Source of the DNA: Persephonella sp. | Lineage (GTDB): Bacteria > Aquificota > Aquificia > Aquificales > Hydrogenothermaceae | Length of the DNA stretch: 13,520 nt | Assembly (NCBI GenBank): GCA_027081375.1 | Contig: JALWKR010000191.1 | Location: 1 to 13,520, forward strand | Direction of reading: 5' to 3' | In this document: positions 1 through 8,356 of the stretch, piece after piece | Layout of the letters: every line of letters begins with the position of its first letter | Position numbering within the stretch: the first letter of the stretch is position 1 | Translations under genes and position numbers: made by a program | The notes under the pieces: model-generated | Databases searched by the model: none | Told to the model about the DNA's origin: nothing | What the model saw: only the letters and a program-made list of their open reading frames with translations

Positions 1-232
1 GAACAAAATACTCAAGCATTCTAAAGGGCATGTTTTTATCGTTTTGAGTTTGCAGTTCTAAGTGAAAGATAGAGCCGTCTTCTAGCTCAACGAGAAAATC
101 AGCTCTTCTTTCTTTTACTTCTGGTAAAGAAGTGTCTAAAAGTTTTTTAGCTTTTTTACCTGAAAGTAATTGAACAAACCTAGGAGGAATTTCTTGAATA
201 ATATCTCTAAGGGTTATGTCTATTTTTCCCAA
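1..232 (-). CDS. Rpn-family PD-(D/E)XK nuclease/putative transposase, 5' part
   Basis: Only the first 77 codons are in the window; the rest lies beyond the left edge. The N-terminus has the pattern of Rpn/YhgA-like proteins: LRDII, LSGKKAKKLLDTSLPEVKERRADF, then DGSIFHLELQ and MPFRMLEYF. Asp45 and the Glu59-x-Gln61 pair fit the PD-(D/E)XK nuclease core in its ExQ form. Family members are DNA endonucleases linked to RecA-independent recombination or to transposase-like genes. The frame has no ATG; a stop lies upstream at about 287-289 (reading the minus strand), and TTG at 230-232 has AAAGG about nine bases before it, so I take TTG as the start. The gene lies 74 bases downstream of the ABC exporter in the same direction and may be co-transcribed with it. 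The family call is fairly sure, the exact start less so. Confidence 0.72.
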   Translation of the reverse strand, partial: MGKIDITLRDIIQEIPPRFVQLLSGKKAKKLLDTSLPEVKERRADFLVELEDGSIFHLELQTQNDKNMPFRMLEYFV

Positions 233-306
233 AATACTAACCTTTTTAGAATTTTTAAATCTCTTCGTTTTGGTGCGTTTGGGTGTTTAAGAGGAAGATA
301 ACATTT

Positions 307-2079
307 TCAACCAGTAAAGAAATGCATTTTCATATATTGGTTATACAGTCCTTCTTTCTCCATAAGTTCTTCGTGAGTACCTTCTTCTACAATCTCTCCT
401 TTGTCTAAAACATAGATGTAATCAGCCTGCTGAACAGTGCTTAATCTGTGAGCAATAATTATTGTTGTTTTATTTTTTAGATACTTTTCTAGAGCTTTAA
501 AGAGCTTATACTCAGTTTGAGTATCAAGGGCTGATGTTGATTCATCTAGTATAACTATTTTAGGATTTTGGAGTATCATTCTCGCTATGGCTACTCTCTG
601 TCTTTGCCCTCCTGAAAGCCTTACTCCATTTTTACCTATTAGAGTTTCAAGCTTGTCTGGAAGCTGTTCTACAAAATCTTTAAGCTGTGCTATCTCCAAA
701 GCTTCCCATATTTTTTCTTCAGGAATATCCCTGCCTAATGTTAGATTAAAACGGAGTGTATCATTAAACATCATTGGAGTTTGAAGAACTAAAGATACAT
801 GTTCCCTTACAACATCAAGCCCTATCTTTTTCACAAAAATATCATCATATAAAACATCTCCCTTATCCACAGGATAAAATCCAACTATCACGTGAGCTAG
901 GGTAGTTTTTCCGCTTCCGCTTGCTCCTACTATTGCTATCTTTTTACCTCTATCTGCAAACATATTTATATTCTTTAAAACATAATGTTCTCCATCATAG
1001 GAAAACCATACATTTTTTAACCTTATAGAACATGTTTCACTATCTTTAAAAGGGTTTTTGAGATGAGGATACTTAGGTTCCTTTTTCATCTTAAAAATAC
1101 CATTAATACGATTTAAAGCTGCTGTTGCAGTATGAAAGGAATACTGTATCCCTAAAAGTTCCTGAACAGGAGTCATCATAACCCACAGATAACCAAAAAT
1201 AGCTAGCATAAGACCAATAGTAAGGTCTGAGTAAGCAACAAAAAGGATACTTGTAGCCCTGAAAACTTCATATCCAGCTAAAAAAACAAGCATAGATAAT
1301 CTTCCTGCTGCATCACTTTTCCATCCAAACTCTATAGCTGTATCTCTTACAAGTTTTGCTGTGTTTATAACTTTTTCTATAAAACTCTTTTCTCTATTAC
1401 TTGCTCTTATCTGCCAGAAAAGGTCTAATGTTTCTGTTAAGGTTTCCTGAAAAACTTCAATAGCTTTGTTTTCTTTAGCTTTCAGTTTTCCTATCTTTCT
1501 ACCTACAATAGTTGTGAAATATATAACAACAGGATTTAAAAGAACTATTAGTAAACCTAATTTCCAGTTTATTAAAAGCAGGACGACAGCAACTCCTATA
1601 ATTGTTAAAAGGGAAATGATAAATCTACTGACAGTTTTTCCTATAAAATCATCAATGGTATTCACATCAACAATAAGCTTAGAAGCAATAGAACCACTAC
1701 CTACTGTTTCAAACTCAGCCATAGAAACATCTTTTATATGATTTAGTAAATCTTTCCTTATTTTGTAAGTCACATTTTTAGATATCTTTGTAAAAATTTT
1801 TGCTTGTAAAGCATTAAACAAAAAGAATAAAAATCTCATTATTAGAACAATGATAAGAGCCGCCAATGTATATGTAACAGGATTTCCTTTTCCAAAGATA
1901 GCATCAAAAGTTTCTGTAAATATTCCTGGTTTATTAAGTAAAACTTCATCAACAAGTAATGGTAAAAATAAAGGAGTTGGAATACTGACAGCCGTTGCTA
2001 AAACAGCTATTATATGCCCTAGTATAAGCTCTTTTTTGTGCCTTTTTATTTCTTCAAAAATCTTTTTCCATGTATACAA
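307..2079 (-). CDS. ABC exporter half-transporter (fused membrane and ATPase domains)
   Basis: A 590-residue type IV ABC exporter subunit, expected to work as a dimer in the inner membrane and export a lipid, peptide or drug. The membrane domain spans about residues 15-310, with clear hydrophobic segments near 18-40, 68-90, 152-170, 172-192 and 262-300. The ATPase domain follows: Walker A GASGSGKT at 385-392, Q-loop Gln433, signature LSGGQ at 488-492, Walker B KIVILDE at 507-513 and H-loop His544. All catalytic residues are present, so it should be active. The start is TTG at 2077-2079, with a strong AGGAG seven bases upstream and no ATG until well into the membrane domain. It is divergent from mnmG, with a candidate promoter at 2119-2147. 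MsbA-like, drug-exporter or bacteriocin-exporter roles cannot be told apart from sequence, so I give no symbol. Confidence 0.93.
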   Translation of the reverse strand: MYTWKKIFEEIKRHKKELILGHIIAVLATAVSIPTPLFLPLLVDEVLLNKPGIFTETFDAIFGKGNPVTYTLAALIIVLIMRFLFFLFNALQAKIFTKISKNVTYKIRKDLLNHIKDVSMAEFETVGSGSIASKLIVDVNTIDDFIGKTVSRFIISLLTIIGVAVVLLLINWKLGLLIVLLNPVVIYFTTIVGRKIGKLKAKENKAIEVFQETLTETLDLFWQIRASNREKSFIEKVINTAKLVRDTAIEFGWKSDAAGRLSMLVFLAGYEVFRATSILFVAYSDLTIGLMLAIFGYLWVMMTPVQELLGIQYSFHTATAALNRINGIFKMKKEPKYPHLKNPFKDSETCSIRLKNVWFSYDGEHYVLKNINMFADRGKKIAIVGASGSGKTTLAHVIVGFYPVDKGDVLYDDIFVKKIGLDVVREHVSLVLQTPMMFNDTLRFNLTLGRDIPEEKIWEALEIAQLKDFVEQLPDKLETLIGKNGVRLSGGQRQRVAIARMILQNPKIVILDESTSALDTQTEYKLFKALEKYLKNKTTIIIAHRLSTVQQADYIYVLDKGEIVEEGTHEELMEKEGLYNQYMKMHFFTG

Positions 2080-2097
2080 CTGTAAACTCCTGCTTAA

Positions 2098-2125
2098 TTG
2101 AATAAATAAAAAATTGTAATATTAT
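2098..2125 (+). promoter_or_regulatory. candidate sigma-70 promoter for mnmG
   Basis: TTGAAT (2098-2103) and TATTAT (2120-2125) are 16 bases apart. Transcription would start near 2132, leaving a leader of about 29 bases with the ribosome binding site AAGAGG. In AT-rich DNA such matches arise by chance, so confidence is moderate. Confidence 0.42.
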
Positions 2126-2147
2126 TTTCTCTGCAAAAATTTTACAA
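2119..2147 (-). promoter_or_regulatory. candidate sigma-70 promoter for the ABC exporter gene
   Basis: Read on the minus strand, TTGTAA (2142-2147) and TAATAT (2119-2124) are 17 bases apart, which is the ideal sigma-70 spacing. Transcription would start near 2112, about 33 bases before the TTG start codon. The -10 box is almost the same bases as the opposing mnmG -10 box. Confidence 0.45.
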
Positions 2148-2160
2148 GAGGTAAATCTAG

Positions 2161-4020
2161 ATGGTTTATGATACAGATTTTGATGTTGTTGTTATAGGTG
2201 GAGGACATGCAGGTATAGAGGCAGCTTTATCAGCTGCAAAATTAGGGGTGAAGACTGCCCTTATAACACTGGACAAAGAAAAAATAGGCCTTATGCCCTG
2301 TAATCCTGCAATAGGAGGAATAGCTAAAGGTATCGTTGTCCGTGAGATAGATGCCTTCGGCGGTGAGATGGGAAAAGCTATTGATGCAACAGGTCTTCAG
2401 TATAAAACCCTAAACACAAGAAAAGGTCCTGCAGTCCGTTCACCAAGGGCACAGGCAGATAAAGAAGAATACAGAAGGTATATGGTAAATAAAACCCAGA
2501 ATACTGAAAATCTAACTGTTATAGAAGGTGAAGCAACAGATATATTCCTAAAACCCCATTTAAATGAAGTAGAAGGGGTTGAGGTAGATGGAAAACTTAG
2601 AATAAAAACAAAGTCTGTTGTTGTAACAACAGGAACATTTTTAGACGGTGTTATTCATATAGGAGACAAACAGATACCTGCAGGAAGAATGGGAGAAAAG
2701 CCTGCAACAAAACTTCCTGAGTTTTACAGAAGAGCAGGTTTCCCACTCCAGAGATTTAAGACAGGAACGCCGGCCAGACTGGATAAAAGAACAATTGATT
2801 TTTCAGGGCTCGAGGAAGCTCCAGGAGATGAGCCGCCACCAAAATTTTCATTCTGGACAGAACCTTATGGTTCATACTGGTTCAGAGAAGGTCAGAAAGA
2901 CCAGATTCCTTGCTATATAACCCATACAACACCTGAAACCCACAGAATAATAAGGGAAAACCTCCACAGAACAGCCCTTTACGGTGGTGCAATAACAGGA
3001 ATTGGACCAAGATACTGTCCATCTATAGAAGACAAAATTGTAAAATTTGCCAATAAAGAAAGACATACAGTATGGCTTGAGCCTGAAACAAGGGACGGCA
3101 TAAGCATTTATCCAAATGGACTTTCGACATCTTTGCCAGAGGAAATTCAATGGGAAATGTATCGTTCTATCCCAGGACTTGAAAATGTGGTTCTTCTAAA
3201 ACCTGCCTATGCTATTGAATACGACATTGTTCCTCCAACAGAGCTTTATCCAACCCTTGAGACAAAAAGAATAAAAGGGCTTTATCATGCAGGAAACTTT
3301 AATGGAACGACAGGATATGAAGAAGCAGCAGGACAGGGACTTGTTGCTGGTATTAATGCAGCACTCAGAGCTTTAGGTAAAGAGCCATTTTACATAAGAA
3401 GAGATGAAGCCTATATCGGAGTTATGATTGACGATCTTACAACAAAAGGGGTTATAGAACCTTACAGGTTGTTTACATCCCGTTCAGAATACAGACTTCA
3501 TCTCAGACAGGACAATCCTATCCTCAGGCTTTATGAAAAAGCATATAACCTTGGAATGCTTACAGAAGAGCAGTATAGATATGTGAAAGAAACAGAAGAA
3601 GAAATCCAGCAGTGGCTTGATAGATACAAAGAAGAAAAAACGAAAGTTGGAGAAAAAACAGTAACAGCTTTTGAGCTTTTAAAAAGACCGGAAATGGACG
3701 TTGACAAGCTAAAAGAGTATGGAATTCCCACTCCAGAAAGGGATTACATAAAAGAAGAGATAGATATAAACGTCAAATACTCAGGCTACTTTGAAAGGGA
3801 AAAAAGAATGAATGAAAAGATGAGGCATCTTGAGAATATAAAAATTCCGGAAGATATAAATTACGAGGAAATTCCAGGATTAAGAAAAGAAATCGTACAG
3901 AAGCTAACAAAGGCAAAACCAATGACCCTTGGACATGCTGCAAGACTTGAGGGAATTACTCCAGCAGCAATAACAGCAATAATGATACATTTAGAGAAAA
4001 TGAGAAAATCTGCAAAATAA
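2161..4020 (+). CDS. mnmG: tRNA uridine-5-carboxymethylaminomethyl modification enzyme MnmG
   Basis: A 619-residue FAD protein, the usual length for MnmG/GidA. With MnmE it uses FAD and methylenetetrahydrofolate to place carboxymethylaminomethyl or aminomethyl groups on wobble uridine 34 of several tRNAs in the cytoplasm. The Rossmann FAD motif GGGHAG is at residues 13-18, followed by the family-specific CNPAIGG (47-53), the [11 protein letters not shown] segment with Cys286, and the highly conserved [14 protein letters not shown] region. The C-terminal helical part that contacts MnmE and tRNA ends with [15 protein letters not shown]. The ATG has AAGAGGT about nine bases upstream. The gene stands alone, divergent from the ABC exporter and closed by a strong terminator. 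mnmE is not in the window. Identification is secure. Confidence 0.98.
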   Translation: MVYDTDFDVVVIGGGHAGIEAALSAAKLGVKTALITLDKEKIGLMPCNPAIGGIAKGIVVREIDAFGGEMGKAIDATGLQYKTLNTRKGPAVRSPRAQADKEEYRRYMVNKTQNTENLTVIEGEATDIFLKPHLNEVEGVEVDGKLRIKTKSVVVTTGTFLDGVIHIGDKQIPAGRMGEKPATKLPEFYRRAGFPLQRFKTGTPARLDKRTIDFSGLEEAPGDEPPPKFSFWTEPYGSYWFREGQKDQIPCYITHTTPETHRIIRENLHRTALYGGAITGIGPRYCPSIEDKIVKFANKERHTVWLEPETRDGISIYPNGLSTSLPEEIQWEMYRSIPGLENVVLLKPAYAIEYDIVPPTELYPTLETKRIKGLYHAGNFNGTTGYEEAAGQGLVAGINAALRALGKEPFYIRRDEAYIGVMIDDLTTKGVIEPYRLFTSRSEYRLHLRQDNPILRLYEKAYNLGMLTEEQYRYVKETEEEIQQWLDRYKEEKTKVGEKTVTAFELLKRPEMDVDKLKEYGIPTPERDYIKEEIDINVKYSGYFEREKRMNEKMRHLENIKIPEDINYEEIPGLRKEIVQKLTKAKPMTLGHAARLEGITPAAITAIMIHLEKMRKSAK

Positions 4021-4053
4021 ACGCAAAAATCTTCTTTGCGTTTCTTTTTTTTA
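4019..4053 (+). terminator. intrinsic terminator of mnmG
   Basis: A perfect nine-base-pair stem, AAACGCAAA (4019-4027) with TTTGCGTTT (4035-4043), has a seven-base loop and is followed by C and a run of about eight T (4045-4052). The stem begins inside the mnmG stop codon, so mnmG mRNA has almost no 3' tail. Confidence 0.9.
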
Positions 4054-4234
4054 CATTTTGTAAATTTTTATAGTTTATATACTTGTGCTGGCTTGATAAG
4101 TCCAGTTCTACATAAAACTAATGTTATATAAAAAAATAAAAAATTTGCGTCTGTTTTTTTTACACACAAAAAAAGAATATAAAAATAAATATCTTTATTT
4201 TCAAATACTTACAAAATGGAAGCAAATTTGATAC
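4054..4234 (+). other. AT-rich gene-free leader upstream of the secreted protein
   Basis: These 181 bases hold no convincing gene or RNA gene. A small hairpin, CTGGCTT (4088-4094) pairing with AAG(T)CCAG (4098-4105) with one bulged base, is the only GC-bearing structure. The remainder is mostly A and T runs, including T8 (4154-4161) and A7 (4168-4174). A 36-codon ATG frame (4121-4231) has no ribosome binding site and is not called as a gene. I see no convincing promoter, although one for the downstream gene should lie here. Confidence 0.5.
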
Positions 4235-4262
4235 CACCTCCTAAAAACTTCCTTAGGAGGTG
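4235..4262 (+). promoter_or_regulatory. hairpin sequestering the Shine-Dalgarno sequence
   Basis: CACCTCCTAA (4235-4244) is a perfect ten-base reverse complement of TTAGGAGGTG (4253-4262), with an eight-base loop AAACTTCC. The 3' arm contains the complete AGGAGG (4255-4260), eight bases ahead of the ATG at 4269. In mRNA the stem would hide the whole ribosome binding site. No T-run follows, so it is not a terminator. It could act as an RNA thermometer, a protein-binding translational operator, or part of a larger switch; the sequence does not say which. Confidence 0.72.
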
Positions 4263-4268
4263 AGTATT

Positions 4269-5171
<903 letters not shown>

Positions 5172-5180
5172 TAGGGACAA

Positions 5181-5202
5181 TAGGGGGAAGAAATTCCCCC
5201 TA
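5181..5202. terminator. likely bidirectional terminator between convergent genes
   Basis: A perfect nine-base-pair stem, TAGGGGGAA (5181-5189) with TTCCCCCTA (5194-5202), closes a GAAA tetraloop. It has five G-C pairs in a very AT-rich setting and lies ten bases after the plus-strand stop; its right edge includes the minus-strand stop codon. T-runs on both sides are short (CCTTTT on the plus strand), so termination efficiency is uncertain, but position and stability fit a shared terminator. Confidence 0.6.
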
Positions 5203-5769
5203 CCTTTTAAAAGATTTAACCAGAAAAAAAATAACAGTTACTTCAATAAATAGTAAAAAAAAGTGAAGAATATAAACTTTTTCTTGATTGGTTGTTATAC
5301 CAAAAAGTATTTCTAGTTTTTTATAGAAAAAAAAAGAGACAACTAAACCAGCTAAATAGCCAGCTTGTTTATACATATCAACTAAGGATAAAAATCTTTT
5401 TTTTCTTAAAAATATAGTTTCAGCCCTAATTAGATATGAACCAAAAACAAACGTAAGCTGATATCCTGCATATACAAGTAAAGCTGTTGTGTATGTATAC
5501 GGCTTTACAAGAAATAAAAGAATTAACACTAGCATAACTATTTCTACGAATAACGATATGAGAAAGAATTTAGTTAAAGTGATGAGCTTTTCGTAGAATT
5601 TGGCAATAATGAGCATTCCAACAGCAAGAAAAATTCCTCCTACGGAAAATATAGATGGCTTTAGAGGAGCATATATGGTAAAAATAGATCCAACTGATAA
5701 ACCTGTAAAAGTTGAGTTAAAAAATTTGTATATAAAATATTTTCTAGGGTTTATCTTTACCACTTTCAA
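5200..5769 (-). CDS. six-helix integral membrane protein of unknown function
   Basis: A 189-residue membrane protein with about six predicted helices, near residues 14-33, 39-58, 66-88, 93-114, 134-149 and 165-185. Short basic loops such as FLRKKRF (120-126) suggest the cytosolic side. The GLSVGSIFTIY and FSVGGIFLAVGMLI segments recall half of a major-facilitator-type transporter, but I do not recognise a named family. The start is TTG at 5767-5769; its last two bases are shared with the TGA stop of the upstream c-di-GMP gene, indicating translational coupling. GTG at 5761-5763 is an alternative. It is the last gene of the FIST, GGDEF-EAL, membrane protein operon, which suggests a membrane partner or effector of that signalling unit. 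No function can be assigned. Confidence 0.82.
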   Translation of the reverse strand: MKVVKINPRKYFIYKFFNSTFTGLSVGSIFTIYAPLKPSIFSVGGIFLAVGMLIIAKFYEKLITLTKFFLISLFVEIVMLVLILLFLVKPYTYTTALLVYAGYQLTFVFGSYLIRAETIFLRKKRFLSLVDMYKQAGYLAGLVVSFFFYKKLEILFGITTNQEKVYILHFFLLFIEVTVIFFLVKSFKR

Positions 5770-7145
5770 ACTTTTATCTCTGAGAATTTTTCTAATTTAA
5801 CAGGTTTTGAAATATAGTACCCTTGAGCATAATCTATTCCAAAAGATTTAATCTTTTCTAAAATTTCTTTATTTTCTATATACTCAGCAAGGGTTTTTAT
5901 GTTAAAGTCTTTAGCTATCTGAGATATGGCTTTTACTATGGAAGCAGATTTTTTATTATTAATAATATTCTTTATTAAAGAACCATCAATTTTTAATATA
6001 TCTATATCTAAATTCATTAGATAACTGAAAGAGGCATATCCTGCTCCAAAATCATCTAGAGCAATAAGTATTTCCTTTTTTCGTGCATGTTCAATAAAAT
6101 CTTTAAGTATAGAAAAATACTCTACAAAAGAGCTTTCCGTTATTTCAACAACGGGAATGATCTCATAAGCAGTACTTAACTGCTTTATTTCTTTAATAAA
6201 GTTTTTGTAAAACTTTGCTTTTTCTTCGGAGGTTATAGTTTTGTTGAAAAATACATATTTCCCTGCGAAACTTTTAAGAGCATCTGAATTTTTCATTTTA
6301 TTAAAAGCTATTTCTTCCAGTTTGTCTATATATCCAAACTGTTCAGCTATATTTATAAACTTTCTTGCAGGTATTAGTTCCTCATTGTATTCTATTCTAA
6401 GAAGTATTTCACCACCTATTATTTCCTCTTTTTTTATATCATAAATAGGTTGCACATAGGGATAAACAGTTTTTTTGTTTATAACATTATTTAATAGGGA
6501 ACGGATCTTTTCTATATTAATGAACTCTTGATTTATTCCTTTATTAAAGAGAGTATAGGTATTTTTACCTCTACTTTTAGATACATACATAGCTTGCTCT
6601 GCAAGAGCTATAAGGGTGTTAGCAGTTCTTCCATCCTGAGGATAAACTGCCATACCGATAGAGGCAGTTGTTTTAACAATGGAACCCCCAAACCGAAGGT
6701 GAAATTTAGAGATCCTTTCTAAAAGATCTTCAACAAATATAAGATAATCTTTGAACGAACCATTGTATATTGCTACAACAAAAGAATCTCCTGATAATCT
6801 CCCAATGACTCCATTAGGAGGTAAAGCCTCTTTTATAAGAGAAGCTAATCTAGCAAGGTATATATCACCAACTCCGTGTCCGTATACATCATTTATATAC
6901 TTAAAGTTATCTACATCTATTACTATAACAGCTATCTTTTTGTTCTTCTCTTTTGCCTTCTTTATAAAACTTTCTAATCTATCTTTGATTCCTTCCTTTG
7001 ATAAGGTATTTGTTATATCATCGTAATATTTTATAGACCTTAATTCGTTGTTTATAGAAGAGTACTGTCTTAAAAGCTTATCGTATTTATCAGTTATCTC
7101 TATAAGAATGTTTTTTAAAATTTTTTCTTCGGTTTTCTTAAACAT
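5766..7145 (-). CDS. c-di-GMP phosphodiesterase with degenerate GGDEF and EAL domains
   Basis: A 459-residue soluble protein. A short N-terminal coiled-coil-like stretch (about 1-40) leads into a GGDEF domain (about 41-200) and an EAL domain (about 215-455). The GGDEF signature reads SGDSF (118-122) and there is no RxxD inhibitory site before it, so cyclase activity is doubtful; the domain may instead bind GTP and regulate. The EAL domain keeps the residues needed for hydrolysis: Glu246 (EILLR), Asn301, Glu334 (EITES), Asp364-Asp365 (DDFGAG), Lys385 (LKIDGS), Glu421/Glu424 (AEYIE) and Gln441. It should cut c-di-GMP to pGpG. I use ATG at 7143-7145, one base after the FIST stop and preceded by GGAAGAG; a TTG at 7164-7166 would add seven residues. 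There is no sensor domain of its own, so the adjacent FIST protein is a plausible input. Confidence 0.9.
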   Translation of the reverse strand: MFKKTEEKILKNILIEITDKYDKLLRQYSSINNELRSIKYYDDITNTLSKEGIKDRLESFIKKAKEKNKKIAVIVIDVDNFKYINDVYGHGVGDIYLARLASLIKEALPPNGVIGRLSGDSFVVAIYNGSFKDYLIFVEDLLERISKFHLRFGGSIVKTTASIGMAVYPQDGRTANTLIALAEQAMYVSKSRGKNTYTLFNKGINQEFINIEKIRSLLNNVINKKTVYPYVQPIYDIKKEEIIGGEILLRIEYNEELIPARKFINIAEQFGYIDKLEEIAFNKMKNSDALKSFAGKYVFFNKTITSEEKAKFYKNFIKEIKQLSTAYEIIPVVEITESSFVEYFSILKDFIEHARKKEILIALDDFGAGYASFSYLMNLDIDILKIDGSLIKNIINNKKSASIVKAISQIAKDFNIKTLAEYIENKEILEKIKSFGIDYAQGYYISKPVKLEKFSEIKV

Positions 7146-7146
7146 A

Positions 7147-8298
7147 TTACTCTTCCCATAAAGCAAGTAATACAGATGTTTGGTTATAAAGGTTTACTTT
7201 ATTTTCAGATTTATCTGGTGCTATTTCTCCAAATGTTGTCATTCCAGCAATAAGTTTCGACCTAAAAAGTCTTCTATAAATATTTGCTTCAACATTCATC
7301 ACATCATTTTTCTTTAATAACTCCAGTCTAGCTACACAATAAAAGTTCAAAATAAGTTCTGGATTTGCCTTTTTTTCGATCCAGTTTACTTTAAAAAGTC
7401 TTACATCCATCTCTGTATTTTCAACTATATCATCGGGATCTCCAATAGATATTTTTATTTGATCTCCCTCTTTAAAGTTACCCCAAAACTTTAAAGCTTT
7501 TTCTTTTATAGAAAACATCTTTGGAGTTCTACTTACAGATGCATATCCAAAATTTTTATCTAAAATAACTATTGGAAAATTCCAAAGATATTTCTTAGTT
7601 CTTTCAAGGTCTAAATCTTCAGGGGAAAGACCTGTACCTTTCAGAATTCTCTCTAGAAAAAGGTATATATCTATTCCATCTAGTTTGTATATTTTATTTA
7701 AGTTTGCTTTAGTTACTCTGTAGGATGGCCCAACAGGTAAAAAGCCCAAAGAAACAGAAGTTAAAGAATGAACTTTATTTAGTTGGACAATCACAAAACC
7801 ATCATTTATAAATTTGCCGTTATAAACAATGCAGGTATTAAAATTGGGATCATTAGAAGAAGCAACTCCACCTATCACAGAACATACATCTGATACATTT
7901 AAGTTTTCCAGAAGTAAATTTATGGCAACATTTGAGGTTGTTGAAAAAATAAGAGTTGTACTGGAATTATTTACTTTTTCTTCTAAAAATTTAACAAATT
8001 GCTGAGGTTTTTCTGAGACATTTTCTTTGAAAGAAATACTATAACTTCCATCTCTTTCAAAAGAAAAAGATACACATTGAATAATATTTTCTTTAAAAGA
8101 GTCTTTATCTAACACCGCTGATGTGGAAACTATTATATAATCCCTTATAAAAACTTTTTCAAGACTTTTTATATTCTCTTTTGTTATATAATTATAAGGA
8201 GAAAAAATTAAGAAAAAATCTATTTCTTCTTGATTGATAGTGCTTAAAAAGTTAATTAAATTCTCCCATCCTTTGCATGTATATATATGATTCCTCAT
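7147..8298 (-). CDS. FIST-domain sensor protein
   Basis: A 383-residue soluble protein without signal peptide or membrane helices, matching the FIST (F-box and intracellular signal transduction) family. The N-terminal part shows a GG motif in IGGVAS (142-147) and DGFVIVQL (166-173). The C-terminal part ends with the hallmark TTFGEIAP (354-361) and NLYNQTSVLL (369-378). FIST domains are proposed from comparative genomics to bind small ligands, perhaps amino acids, and are often coupled to c-di-GMP or histidine-kinase outputs. Here the output gene follows after one base, so FIST is probably the sensing subunit in trans. The ATG at 8296-8298 has AAGGA six bases upstream. It is the first gene of a three-gene operon with an 18-bp near-palindrome about 40 bases upstream. 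Family call good, ligand unknown. Confidence 0.87.
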   Translation of the reverse strand: MRNHIYTCKGWENLINFLSTINQEEIDFFLIFSPYNYITKENIKSLEKVFIRDYIIVSTSAVLDKDSFKENIIQCVSFSFERDGSYSISFKENVSEKPQQFVKFLEEKVNNSSTTLIFSTTSNVAINLLLENLNVSDVCSVIGGVASSNDPNFNTCIVYNGKFINDGFVIVQLNKVHSLTSVSLGFLPVGPSYRVTKANLNKIYKLDGIDIYLFLERILKGTGLSPEDLDLERTKKYLWNFPIVILDKNFGYASVSRTPKMFSIKEKALKFWGNFKEGDQIKISIGDPDDIVENTEMDVRLFKVNWIEKKANPELILNFYCVARLELLKKNDVMNVEANIYRRLFRSKLIAGMTTFGEIAPDKSENKVNLYNQTSVLLALWEE

Positions 8299-8337
8299 AT
8301 ATTTTCCTTAATTTTATTATGTGCTTATGTTTTTTTC

Positions 8338-8355
8338 GTTAAAATACATTTTAAC
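8338..8355. promoter_or_regulatory. 18-bp near-palindrome upstream of the FIST operon
   Basis: GTTAAAAT (8338-8345) and ATTTTAAC (8348-8355) are perfect inverted arms separated by AC. The element lies between the rluD-like stop codon and the FIST start codon, where the operon's promoter should be. It has no T-run on the minus strand and only one G-C pair per arm, so an operator is more likely than a terminator. Chance in AT-rich DNA remains possible. Confidence 0.4.
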
Positions 8356-8356
8356 C

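Noticed and set aside
233..306. Spacer between ABC exporter and Rpn-like gene as a terminator or repeat region
   Set aside because: No stable stem with T-run and no convincing repeats.
2872..3150. Minus-strand open frame inside mnmG
   Set aside because: Lies wholly within a conserved gene, has no ribosome binding site and an implausible protein composition.
4088..4105. Small bulged hairpin as a tRNA or riboswitch fragment
   Set aside because: No cloverleaf, TpsiC-like sequence or known aptamer core around it.
4151..4175. T8...A7 run as a second terminator or stem
   Set aside because: Only A-T pairs, and no GC stem precedes the T-run; the GC-bearing hairpin at 4019-4043 already ends mnmG.
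4260..4268. GTG at 4260 as the start of the secreted protein
   Set aside because: It overlaps the AGGAGG sequence itself; ATG at 4269 has ideal spacing and begins a normal signal peptide.
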